In this document: one piece after another, positions 1 to 6,804 of the stretch
How the letters are laid out: each line of letters starts with the position of its first letter
How positions within the stretch are numbered: position 1 is the stretch's first letter
NCBI RefSeq assembly: GCF_017599305.1
Contig: NZ_JAGFWR010000009.1
Span: 1 to 64,000, forward strand
Direction of reading: 5' to 3'
DNA: 64,000 bases
Origin: Micromonospora antibiotica
Lineage (GTDB): Bacteria; Actinomycetota; Actinomycetes; Mycobacteriales; Micromonosporaceae
The notes under the pieces: model-generated
Database searches by the model: none
Seen by the model: the letters and a program-made list of their open reading frames with translations, nothing else
What the model was told of the DNA's origin: nothing
Translations under genes and position numbers: made by a program

Positions 1-11
1 CGCTCCTCATC

Positions 12-69
12 GAGGACCCTGCCCATTGATGATCTTTGTGTGAGAACTCAGATCATGGACAGGGTCCTC
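12..69. promoter_or_regulatory. Imperfect nested inverted repeat upstream of the XRE-family gene
   Basis: Outer 10-bp arms at 12-21 and 60-69 (GAGGACCCTG / CAGGGTCCTC) enclose inner 7-bp arms at 29-35 and 50-56 (ATGATCT / AGATCAT). The 14-nt centre is AT-richer than the rest of the window. It could be an operator or the terminator of a gene left of the window. No oligo-T tail is visible, and the neighbouring gene encodes a DNA-binding protein, so an operator is slightly favoured. Confidence 0.5.
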
Positions 70-122
70 CCCATTCCGCTAGACCTCCACCACCACGAAT
101 CCCCCCGACGGTCAAAACACGA

Positions 123-162
123 GGTATGCCTGTGCGTCATATTCATGACGCACAGGCATACC
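123..162. promoter_or_regulatory. Perfect 17-bp inverted repeat, candidate autoregulatory operator
   Basis: Arms 123-139 and 146-162 are exactly complementary over 17 bp around a 6-nt centre (140-145, TATTCA). It ends 29 bp before the ATG at 192 preferred for the downstream XRE-family gene. A longer reading frame with an ATG at 126 would start inside the left arm, which makes that start less likely. Perfect dyads just upstream of XRE/Cro-type genes are commonly the repressor's own operator; that role is inferred here. It could also form a strong RNA hairpin in the leader. Confidence 0.6.
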
Positions 163-191
163 ACGCACTGTCGGCACATCATCATGCGGAG

Positions 192-932
192 ATGCCAGAG
201 AGTAGTCGCCTCGCCACGGAGATCGCCGCCATCCTGCGGCGGGAACGCCATGTCCAACGGCTCACCCAGCGGCAACTGGCGGATCGGGCCGGGGTGAGCC
301 AGAGCGCGGTGGCCCGCATCGAGCGCGGGGAAAGGGTGCCGGCCATCCCGCTGGTGGAGCGCCTCTTCGCCGCCCTCGGCCGGCAACTCGCCGTCACCGT
401 CGAGCAGCTCGACAGCCACCTCGACGCCGAGATGGACGCACTGGCCGGGCGGTCACCCGCCGACCGGCTCGACGAGTTGGGGCTGGACCGGCTGCTCGAC
501 CGGTTGGGCGAGCTACCCCACCTGCTGACCGGCAGCACCGCCGCGCTGCTCCAGGGCGCGCCCGTACCCGTCGACGCGGTCGAGATCGCCGTGCGGTGGC
601 GCGACTCCGCCCGGTTCACCGCCTGGCTGACCGTCGCCTACGGACAGCGCTGGAACGCCAGGTGGGGTGAGTTCGGTGGCCTCTACCTGGAACCGGAGGA
701 GCCGGGTGAGCACCACTGGATGACCCGGTACGGCGAGATCCGCGCCCAGATGTGCGACGAGTTCCCGGAGGCCATCGAGGTGCGGCACGGGGAGCGCAGC
801 TACCGGGTGGTCCCGCTGGTCGCCGTGGAGCTGACCGACCCGCGGGCCGCCGCGTTGCTGCGCCGGCACCGGCAACGTGCGGCCGACGGGCGTACCCCGG
901 ACATCGGCCCGACCGCTCGGACCGGGCGGTGA
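192..932 (+). CDS. XRE-family HTH protein with a possible nucleotidyltransferase-like C-terminal domain
   Basis: 246 residues. Residues about 13-62 form a Cro/C1-type helix-turn-helix (LTQRQLADRAGVSQSAVARI, then ERGERVP), so the protein should bind DNA. Residues about 108-225 do not match a classical regulator. GSTAALLQG at 114-122 followed by VDAVEIAV at 127-134 resembles the start of a minimal or AbiEii-like nucleotidyltransferase fold (GS...DxD), but the second acidic motif is not canonical, so activity is doubtful. ATG 192 was chosen because it lies beyond the 123-162 dyad; no good Shine-Dalgarno is visible, and upstream in-frame ATGs at 36 and 126 remain possible. The gene stands alone; the ung block opposite is convergent. 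Possible roles are a solitary autorepressor or a toxin-antitoxin relic. Confidence 0.72.
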   Translation: MPESSRLATEIAAILRRERHVQRLTQRQLADRAGVSQSAVARIERGERVPAIPLVERLFAALGRQLAVTVEQLDSHLDAEMDALAGRSPADRLDELGLDRLLDRLGELPHLLTGSTAALLQGAPVPVDAVEIAVRWRDSARFTAWLTVAYGQRWNARWGEFGGLYLEPEEPGEHHWMTRYGEIRAQMCDEFPEAIEVRHGERSYRVVPLVAVELTDPRAAALLRRHRQRAADGRTPDIGPTARTGR

Positions 933-956
933 GCACCGCGCCGACGATGCCGAGCG

Positions 957-1051
957 CCGCACCCGCCCCACCACACGCCGCCACCGCACGTGGCCACCAA
1001 ACGAAGCCACCGCACCCGCCCCACCACACGCCGCCACCGCACGTGGCCACC
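957..1051. repeat. 42-bp direct repeat, two exact copies, intergenic
   Basis: Positions 957-998 and 1010-1051 are identical over 42 bp at an offset of 53 bp. Degenerate pieces of the same unit (CCGCCACCGCACG, ACGTGGCCACC) continue to about 1103. The tract fills most of the gap between the convergent XRE-family and ung genes. Several reading frames are open through it only because it is GC-rich and repetitive; no ribosome-binding site or protein motif supports coding. Confidence 0.75.
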
Positions 1052-1099
1052 GCATCGCCGCCACTGAACGCCGCCACCGCACGCGGCCATCACACGTGG

Positions 1100-1139
1100 C
1101 CACCGCGCGCCGCCGACGTCAGCCGGCGGCGCGCGGTGG
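1100..1139. terminator. Perfect 16-bp hairpin between convergent genes
   Basis: Arms 1100-1115 and 1124-1139 are exactly complementary around an 8-nt loop. The hairpin sits 17 bp beyond the ung stop codon and is the obvious terminator for ung. It may also stop transcripts coming through the repeats from the left. There is no U-tract, as is usual in high-GC actinobacteria. Confidence 0.7.
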
Positions 1140-1156
1140 GACGGTGTCGGCGTGGG

Positions 1157-1858
1157 TCAGCCGGCCGTGCGCTCCCAGTCGATCGGAGGCGCACCCGCGT
1201 CGGCGAGGGCCTTGTTGGTGGCGCTGAACGGGCGGCTGCCGAGGAAGCCGCGCGGGTTCATCGGGCTCGGGTGGCCGGCCTCCAGCACGACGTGCCGGGA
1301 GTTGGTGACCAGGGCGGCCTTCTTGCGGGCGTAGCCGCCCCAGAGCAGGAAGACCACCGGCTCGTCCCGGGCGTCCAGGGCCCGGATCGTCGCGTCGGTG
1401 AACTCCTCCCACCCCTTGTTCGCGTGCGAACCGGGGCTGGCCTGCCGGACGGTGAGCACCGCGTTGAGCAGCAGCACACCCTGCGCCGCCCAGCCGTCCA
1501 GGTTGCCGCTGCGCGGCTTGGGCACACCGAGGTCCTCGCTCAACTCCTTGAAGACGTTGCGCAACGACGGCGGCACGGACACCCCCTCGCGGACGCTGAA
1601 GCTCAACCCGTGCGCCTGCCCCGCCTTGTGGTAGGGGTCCTGGCCGAGGATCAGCACCCGGCACTGCTGCGGACCGCACAGCCGGTAGGCCGAGAAGAGA
1701 TCGTCCAGCGGCGGAAAGACGGTCTGGGTGGCGTACTCGTGGGCGACGAACTCGGCCAGCGCCGCCGTCCGGGCCGGGTCCAGGTGCGGGGTGAGCACGG
1801 CACGCCACTCCTGCGGCAGCAGCGACAGCAGGTCGAGGGTGGGGGTGTCGTCGGGCAT
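1157..1858 (-). CDS. ung: Uracil-DNA glycosylase, family 1
   Basis: 233 residues, usual length for the family. It removes uracil from DNA to start base-excision repair in the cytoplasm. The water-activating motif GQDPYH is at residues 72-77 (Asp74 catalytic). The C-terminal HPSP loop, with the conserved His that contacts uracil, begins near residue 196. ATG 1858 is preferred because GAAAGG lies 6 nt upstream; a TTG two codons earlier would overlap that site. The gene is monocistronic or the last of the minus-strand run behind tsaE (84-bp gap) and ends at the 1100-1139 hairpin. Confidence 0.95.
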   Translation of the reverse strand: MPDDTPTLDLLSLLPQEWRAVLTPHLDPARTAALAEFVAHEYATQTVFPPLDDLFSAYRLCGPQQCRVLILGQDPYHKAGQAHGLSFSVREGVSVPPSLRNVFKELSEDLGVPKPRSGNLDGWAAQGVLLLNAVLTVRQASPGSHANKGWEEFTDATIRALDARDEPVVFLLWGGYARKKAALVTNSRHVVLEAGHPSPMNPRGFLGSRPFSATNKALADAGAPPIDWERTAG

Positions 1859-1942
1859 CGGCAACCTTTCACAACGAAGTCCACGGCACTCTAGGCAGCG
1901 GGTACGACAGCCCTCGGCGCAGGGCGGCCCTCCCGGAGCCGG

Positions 1943-2425
1943 TCAGCCCAGCGCGGTCAACCGTCGCGACCAGTCCCCGCCCACCGGCTCCAACTCGACC
2001 ACCCGGGTGTCGTCGTCGCGCCGGTCGATGCGGACCCGCAGGTGGGCGTCGGCGAGCTGCTCGACCAGCCCTTCGCCCCACTCGACCACGGTCACCGAGT
2101 CGTCCACCGAGGCGTCGAGGTCCAGGTCGTCGATCTCGGCGCGCGGGTCGGTCGCGTCACCCAACCGGTACGCGTCGGCGTGCACCAGGGCCACCGTGCC
2201 GCCGCGTGCCGGGTCGGGCCGGTGCACCCGGGCGATCACGAAGGTCGGCGAGGTGACGTCGCCGCGTACCCCCAGGCCGGCTCCGAGGCCCTGGGTGAGC
2301 GCGGTCTTGCCGGCCCCCAACGGGCCGGTGAGCAGCAGCAGGTCACCGGCGCGCAGCACCCCGGCGAGCCGCCGGCCGAAGGCGTGCGTGTCGTCGACCG
2401 TGGGTAGCGTGACGCGTACGGTCAC
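1943..2425 (-). CDS. tsaE: tRNA threonylcarbamoyladenosine biosynthesis ATPase TsaE
   Basis: 160 residues. TsaE (YjeE) is the small ATPase that works with TsaD and TsaB to make t6A at position 37 of ANN-decoding tRNAs. The Walker A motif GPLGAGKT is at residues 34-41, followed by the family's SPTF segment and a late VVEWGE motif. GTG start, with GGGGTGG just upstream. It lies 58 bp after the hydrolase gene, in the order alr - hydrolase - tsaE; alr near tsaE is a common actinobacterial arrangement. Confidence 0.93.
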   Translation of the reverse strand: MTVRVTLPTVDDTHAFGRRLAGVLRAGDLLLLTGPLGAGKTALTQGLGAGLGVRGDVTSPTFVIARVHRPDPARGGTVALVHADAYRLGDATDPRAEIDDLDLDASVDDSVTVVEWGEGLVEQLADAHLRVRIDRRDDDTRVVELEPVGGDWSRRLTALG

Positions 2426-2483
2426 CGGGCCACCCCGGGTCGGTCCGGTCCGCCGGCGACCGGCGCAGGGACGACGGGCCAGT

Positions 2484-3581
2484 TCACAGCGCCTCCAGGA
2501 AGCGTTCCAGCGCGGCGTTGACCTCGTCGGCGTGTTCCAGCATCACCACGTGCCCGCTGTCTCGGATCTTCAGGTATTCGGCGTGCGGCAGCCGACGGAC
2601 GATCTCGTCCGAGTGGACCACCGGCGTGATCATGTCCTTGTCGCCCACCACGACCAGCACCGGTGTGCCGCTCAGCGCGGCCAGCGCCGGGAACCGGGAG
2701 TGGGTGGCCAGGGTGCGCAGGTAGCGGGTCACCGTGTCGGCCGACGTGCGGGAGTTCATCCGTTCCACGTACGACACCAGGGCCGGGCTCGGTTTCGGGG
2801 TGCCGAAGCCGTAGCGGCGGGTCAGCAGCCAGGCCACGTTGGAGGTGGACTTCCGGGCCCGGTCGATGACGAGCCCGCCGTACCGGGTGGTGGTGCTCAT
2901 CATGAACAGCACCGGCGAGCCGACCCGGCCGAGCAGCGCGGGCGCGACCAGCTTCGTCTCGGCGAGCAACCCGCCCGACGTGGCCATCAGCACCGTGCCG
3001 ACCACCCGGTCACCGAAGAACTCCGGGTACGCCTCGGCGAACGCCATGATGGTCATCCCGCCCATCGAGTGCCCGACCAGCACCAACGGCCCCTCCGGGG
3101 CGGTCCGGTCGATCACCCGGCGCAGGGTGTGCCCGAGCGCGGCGAGGTCGTACTCGCCGCTCTCCAACCGCCCCGACCGGCCGTGCCCCGGCTGGTCGTA
3201 CGCGACGACCCGGTAGTCGCCCCGCTCGGCGAGCAGTTGACGCTGGAAGTGGAACGTCCCCATGTCCAGGCAGAAGCCGTGCACCAGCACCACCGTCGGG
3301 TGCCCCGGCACCGGCCGGGTCGGCTCGACCACCTCGACGTGGATGTCGGTGCCGTCCGGCAACTCCAGCCGGTACGCCTCGTCGTAGCGCTGCGCGCCGA
3401 AGTCCTCCCCCGCGTACGGGTCGGCGGGGTCGGCCTTGAGCCGGCGGACCAGGGCGCGTTCGGTGGCCACCCCGGCGGCCAGCCCGGCGGCGGCCACCCC
3501 GACCGCGGCCCCGACCACGCCGGCCACCTTCCCGGCGGCGGTCCTCGGCCGGGGCACCCGGAACCGGCTGACCGCGCTCAC
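2484..3581 (-). CDS. Alpha/beta-hydrolase fold protein with N-terminal hydrophobic segment
   Basis: 365 residues. An alanine/glycine-rich hydrophobic stretch at about 17-42 could be a membrane anchor or uncleaved signal. The rest is a standard alpha/beta hydrolase: nucleophile elbow GHSMGG at about 169-174, an oxyanion region VLVHGF, a late acid (VVVGDKD) and a C-terminal SGHVVMLEH supplying the His. The substrate cannot be told from sequence; esterase or lipase-like activity is the general expectation. Its GTG overlaps the alr stop by 4 nt (GTGA), so it is translationally coupled to alr. The link to cell-wall metabolism is contextual only. Confidence 0.88.
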   Translation of the reverse strand: MSAVSRFRVPRPRTAAGKVAGVVGAAVGVAAAGLAAGVATERALVRRLKADPADPYAGEDFGAQRYDEAYRLELPDGTDIHVEVVEPTRPVPGHPTVVLVHGFCLDMGTFHFQRQLLAERGDYRVVAYDQPGHGRSGRLESGEYDLAALGHTLRRVIDRTAPEGPLVLVGHSMGGMTIMAFAEAYPEFFGDRVVGTVLMATSGGLLAETKLVAPALLGRVGSPVLFMMSTTTRYGGLVIDRARKSTSNVAWLLTRRYGFGTPKPSPALVSYVERMNSRTSADTVTRYLRTLATHSRFPALAALSGTPVLVVVGDKDMITPVVHSDEIVRRLPHAEYLKIRDSGHVVMLEHADEVNAALERFLEAL

Positions 3582-4696
3582 GGTCGCTCCCCGTCGTAGA
3601 TCCGGGGCACCCGGACCCCGCCGAACCGGGTGACGATCTCGTAGTTGATCGTGCCGACCGCCTCGGCCCAGTCGTCGGCGGTGGGCATCCCGTCGTCGCC
3701 GCTGCCGAACAGGGTCGCCACGTCACCGGCGGCCACCTCGTCGGCACCGCAGTCGAGCACGAACTGGTCCATGCAGACCCGGCCGGAGATGGTGCGTCGT
3801 TTCCCGCCGAGTTGCACCGGGCCGACGTTGGAGGCGTGCCGGGGCACCCCGTCGGCGTAGCCGAGCGGCACCACCGCCAGGTTCGCCTCCCCCTCGGTGG
3901 TGTAGGTGTGCCCGTAGGACACGCCGGTGCCGGCGGGGACCCGTTTGGTGAGCATCACCCGGGCCCGCGCGGTCATCGCCCGACGCAACCCGAACTGCTG
4001 CCCGGCGATCGGTGACAGCCCGTACACGGCGATCCCGGGCCGGACCAGGTCGAAGTGGGTGTCGGGTCGGGTCAGGGTGGCCGCCGAGTTGGCCAGGTGC
4101 CGGTAACGCGGGCGCAGGCCGGCCCGGTCGACCATGGCCAGCCCCTCGTGGAACACCGCCAGCTGCCGGTCGGTGGTGGGGTGGCCGGGCGAGTCCGCGT
4201 ACACGAAGTGGCTCCACACGCCGACGACCTCGACCAGGCCGTCGGCCTGGGCCTTCGCGGCGGCCTCCAGCAGGGTCGGCCAGTCGGCCACGGTGGCGCC
4301 ACCCCGGGACAGGCCGGTATCGATCTTGAGGTGCAGCCGGGCGGGCCGGTCGGCGGCCCGGCCCGCCGCGACCATCTCGTCGAGCTGGGACAGGCTCGCG
4401 GCGGCCAGGTCCACCCCGGCCGCCACCCCCTCGTGCAGGGGCAGCCCCGGGTCGAGCAGCCAGGCCAGCACCGGCACGGTGATCCCGGCCCGGCGCAGGG
4501 TCAACGCCTCGTCGAGGGTGCACACCCCCAGCCAGTCCGCCCCCGCGTCGAGCGCGGCCCGCGCCGACGGGACCATGCCGTGGCCGTACCCGTCGCCCTT
4601 CACCACCGCCATCAGCTCGGCGCTGGTGCCCGACCGGAGTCGGGTCACGTTTGCACGGATCGCGTCCAGATCGACGCGTACCTCGGCCTGCCACAT
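3578..4696 (-). CDS. alr: Alanine racemase
   Basis: 372 residues. This PLP enzyme makes D-alanine for peptidoglycan in the cytoplasm. The PLP-binding Lys is in AVVKGDGYGHG (Lys33). The second catalytic base is the Tyr in GVSYGH in the C-terminal beta domain, and RVCMDQF is also typical. Length is normal. The ATG is preceded by TAGGCT with a 6-nt spacer, so the transcript is probably leaderless. It is the first gene of an alr - hydrolase - tsaE run and lies 56 bp after nnrDE on the same strand. Confidence 0.96.
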   Translation of the reverse strand: MWQAEVRVDLDAIRANVTRLRSGTSAELMAVVKGDGYGHGMVPSARAALDAGADWLGVCTLDEALTLRRAGITVPVLAWLLDPGLPLHEGVAAGVDLAAASLSQLDEMVAAGRAADRPARLHLKIDTGLSRGGATVADWPTLLEAAAKAQADGLVEVVGVWSHFVYADSPGHPTTDRQLAVFHEGLAMVDRAGLRPRYRHLANSAATLTRPDTHFDLVRPGIAVYGLSPIAGQQFGLRRAMTARARVMLTKRVPAGTGVSYGHTYTTEGEANLAVVPLGYADGVPRHASNVGPVQLGGKRRTISGRVCMDQFVLDCGADEVAAGDVATLFGSGDDGMPTADDWAEAVGTINYEIVTRFGGVRVPRIYDGERP

Positions 4697-4702
4697 ACGC
4701 CC

Positions 4703-4708
4703 AGCCTA
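4703..4708 (-). promoter_or_regulatory. Leaderless -10 box for alr
   Basis: Read on the minus strand: TAGGCT, 6 nt, then the alr ATG. Actinobacterial leaderless promoters show TANNNT about 6-8 nt before the start codon. No clear -35 and no Shine-Dalgarno is present. Confidence 0.6.
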
Positions 4709-4752
4709 CTGGCGTCGCTGATCACCGGCCGGTGGACGCCGACCCGGGCCGG

Positions 4753-6222
4753 TCAGAGCAGCGGGGCCACCACCGGGCGCAACGCGGCCACCACGTCCGG
4801 CGCGGTCACCGGGCCACCCCGGGCCGCCTCCCGACCGGCCAGCCCGTGCAGGTACGCCGCGACGACCGCCGCCCGTTCCGGGGCCAGCCCGGCGGCGAGC
4901 AGCGAACCGAGCAACCCGGCCAGCACGTCCCCGGTGCCCCCGGTGGCCAGCACGGGGCTGCCGGTCGGGTTGACGTACGCCCGGCCGTCGGGCGTGCCGA
5001 CGACCGTGCGGTCCCCCTTGAGCAGCACCGTCGCGTTCATCCAGGCGGCCAGCCGCAGCGCGGCGGCGACCCGGTCGGCCCCCGGCTCCTCCCCGGAGAG
5101 CCGGCGGAACTCCCGGTCGTGCGGGGTGACCACGATCGGGGCGTCCCGGTTACGCAGCCGGCCGGCGAGCGAACCGTCCACCAGCAGGGTCAACGCGTCG
5201 GCGTCGAGCACCACCGGCACCGGTGCGGCCAGCACCGCGCGCAGCTCCGCCCCGGCCTGCTCGTCGGTGCCCAGGCCGGAGCCGCAGACCCAGGTCTGCA
5301 CCCGGCCGGCCCCGGCGACCCGGTCGGTGGCGATCACCGACGGGTGCTGCCGGACCACCTCGCCCCGGGCGCCACCGGCGTACCGGACCAGCCCGGTGGG
5401 GCCGGCCAGCGCGCCACCCACCGAGAGCACCGCCGCCCCCGGGTAGGTCCGCGACCCGGTGGCCACCCCGACCACGCCCCGGCTGTACTTCTCCGAGGAC
5501 GCCCCGGTGCGGGGCCACCAGTCGCGCACGTCCGACCATTCGGTCACCCACGATGCGGGGGTGCCGCGCAACCACGGCCCGAGCCCGATGTCGACCAGCT
5601 CGACCTGCCCGGCGAGCGGGGCCGCCGGGCCGACCACCAGGGCGGGTTTGAGCGCTCCGAACGCCACCGTCACGTCGGCCCGGACGGCGCGGGGCCGACC
5701 GGACCCGTCCGTCGGCACGTCCCCGGTGTCCACCGCCACCCCGCTGGGCACGTCCACCGCGACGACCGTGGCCCGGCCGCCGTCGCGTCCCCGCAGCGCG
5801 GGCAGGCCGGTGACGAGGTCGTCAGCGGCCTGCCGCAGCCCACCGCTGCCCCCGATCCCGACGATCCCGTCGAGCACCAGGTCGACGGTGGGCGGTGGGG
5901 CGTCGACCAGCCGGCCACCGGCGGCCCGCAGCGCCGCCAGCCCGTCGGCGTGCGTCCGGCCGGGGGCGGTGGCCAGCACGGCGACCTGCGCGCCGCGCCG
6001 GGCCAGCCGCTCGCCCGCGTACAGCGCGTCGCCGCCGTTGTCGCCGGAACCGGCCAGCACCAGCACCCGCGCGCCGTAGACCCCGCCCCGGCCGGCGAGC
6101 AGCAGGGCGCAACGCCGGGCCAGCCCGGCCGCCGCCCGCTGCATCAGCGTCCCGGGCGGGAGGGTGGCCATCAGGCCGGCCTCCGCCGCACGTACGTCCG
6201 ACACCCGCCACACCGGTCTCAT
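4753..6222 (-). CDS. nnrDE: Bifunctional NAD(P)H-hydrate epimerase / ADP-dependent NAD(P)H-hydrate dehydratase
   Basis: 489 residues, cytoplasmic repair of hydrated NAD(P)H. The N-terminal YjeF_N epimerase (about 1-205) carries the nucleotide loop GSGDNGGD at 58-65. The C-terminal ribokinase-like dehydratase (about 215-489) carries GGTGDVLAG near 427-435 with the catalytic Asp. Both domains look intact. ATG 6222 was preferred over an in-frame start 39 nt upstream because the family usually begins MRPVW-like and GGGGAC lies just upstream of it. It is upstream of alr on the same strand. Confidence 0.93.
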   Translation of the reverse strand: MRPVWRVSDVRAAEAGLMATLPPGTLMQRAAAGLARRCALLLAGRGGVYGARVLVLAGSGDNGGDALYAGERLARRGAQVAVLATAPGRTHADGLAALRAAGGRLVDAPPPTVDLVLDGIVGIGGSGGLRQAADDLVTGLPALRGRDGGRATVVAVDVPSGVAVDTGDVPTDGSGRPRAVRADVTVAFGALKPALVVGPAAPLAGQVELVDIGLGPWLRGTPASWVTEWSDVRDWWPRTGASSEKYSRGVVGVATGSRTYPGAAVLSVGGALAGPTGLVRYAGGARGEVVRQHPSVIATDRVAGAGRVQTWVCGSGLGTDEQAGAELRAVLAAPVPVVLDADALTLLVDGSLAGRLRNRDAPIVVTPHDREFRRLSGEEPGADRVAAALRLAAWMNATVLLKGDRTVVGTPDGRAYVNPTGSPVLATGGTGDVLAGLLGSLLAAGLAPERAAVVAAYLHGLAGREAARGGPVTAPDVVAALRPVVAPLL

Positions 6223-6377
6223 GCCGTCCCCGTCCCTGCCGCCGGCCGTCTTCCCGGCCACGGTGTCCCGTCGCGGAGGGACGGCCGGTTCGACCCACGT
6301 CCCGGCTCCGTCGTGGCCGAGATCACCCTACCGGCGGCCGGGCGGCAGATTAGCCACCGGTGACGCCCCGGGCAAGA

Positions 6378-6422
6378 CCTGTGGACAACCCGGGGGTACG
6401 ACCGCCGCCCGTCGTCCACAGG
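6378..6422. promoter_or_regulatory. Pair of inverted DnaA-box-like sequences
   Basis: Positions 6380-6388 read TGTGGACAA, the exact complement of the actinobacterial DnaA box TTGTCCACA. Positions 6412-6420 read TCGTCCACA, one base off, in the opposite orientation. Together they form an imperfect dyad (6378-6389 / 6411-6422) in the divergent gap between nnrDE and the EspC-like gene. DnaA binding is inferred; a structural hairpin or another regulator's site is possible. Confidence 0.45.
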
Positions 6423-6507
6423 GCAGGTCCACCGGCTGCCCGTCCACCTAGCGTCGGTGCGGCAGTCGGGCGGCGGGACCGACCACGGGGGTGGAGGAGG
6501 CGGGCGG

Positions 6508-6804
6508 GTGACGAACGAGCCGGTGGAGGTCGACCTGTCGGTGCTGCGGGTGGCGGCCGGTGGGTTGGTCGACGAGGCGTACGCGCTGGCCCAGGGGTTG
6601 GCGGGCCGACCCGGCCTGGTGCTGTCCGCACCGGGGTGGCGGGCCGGCTCCGCCCTGGCCGGGCTGGAGTCGGCGGTGCACGCGTGGCACGGGGCGCTCG
6701 GCGTCCGGGTGGCGGAGGCCGGCGCGGCCCTGCGCGCCGCCGCCGAGGCGTACACGGCGGCCGACGACCGGGCCGCCGGGCGACTGGTCGGCCGACCCCG
6801 ATGA
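6508..6804 (+). CDS. EspC-like / WXG100-like small helical protein
   Basis: 98 residues, all-helical and without Cys. A PGWRAGSAL turn near residues 42-50 is followed by a long Ala-rich helix with AWHGAL. This pattern resembles the EspC/DUF2580 group of type VII secretion-related proteins, which form helical hairpins. GTG 6508 was chosen because GGAGGAGG lies about 8 nt upstream; an ATG at 6457 would add a Gly/His-rich stretch with no family resemblance. Its stop overlaps the next gene's ATG (ATGA), so the two are translationally coupled and their products may bind each other. No secretion ATPase or EccC-type gene is in the window. Family assignment is tentative. Confidence 0.65.
   Translation: MTNEPVEVDLSVLRVAAGGLVDEAYALAQGLAGRPGLVLSAPGWRAGSALAGLESAVHAWHGALGVRVAEAGAALRAAAEAYTAADDRAAGRLVGRPR

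Noticed and set aside
957..1103. Possible CRISPR-like array
   Set aside because: Only two exact repeats, spacer of 11 bp, no cas genes; it is a plain direct repeat.
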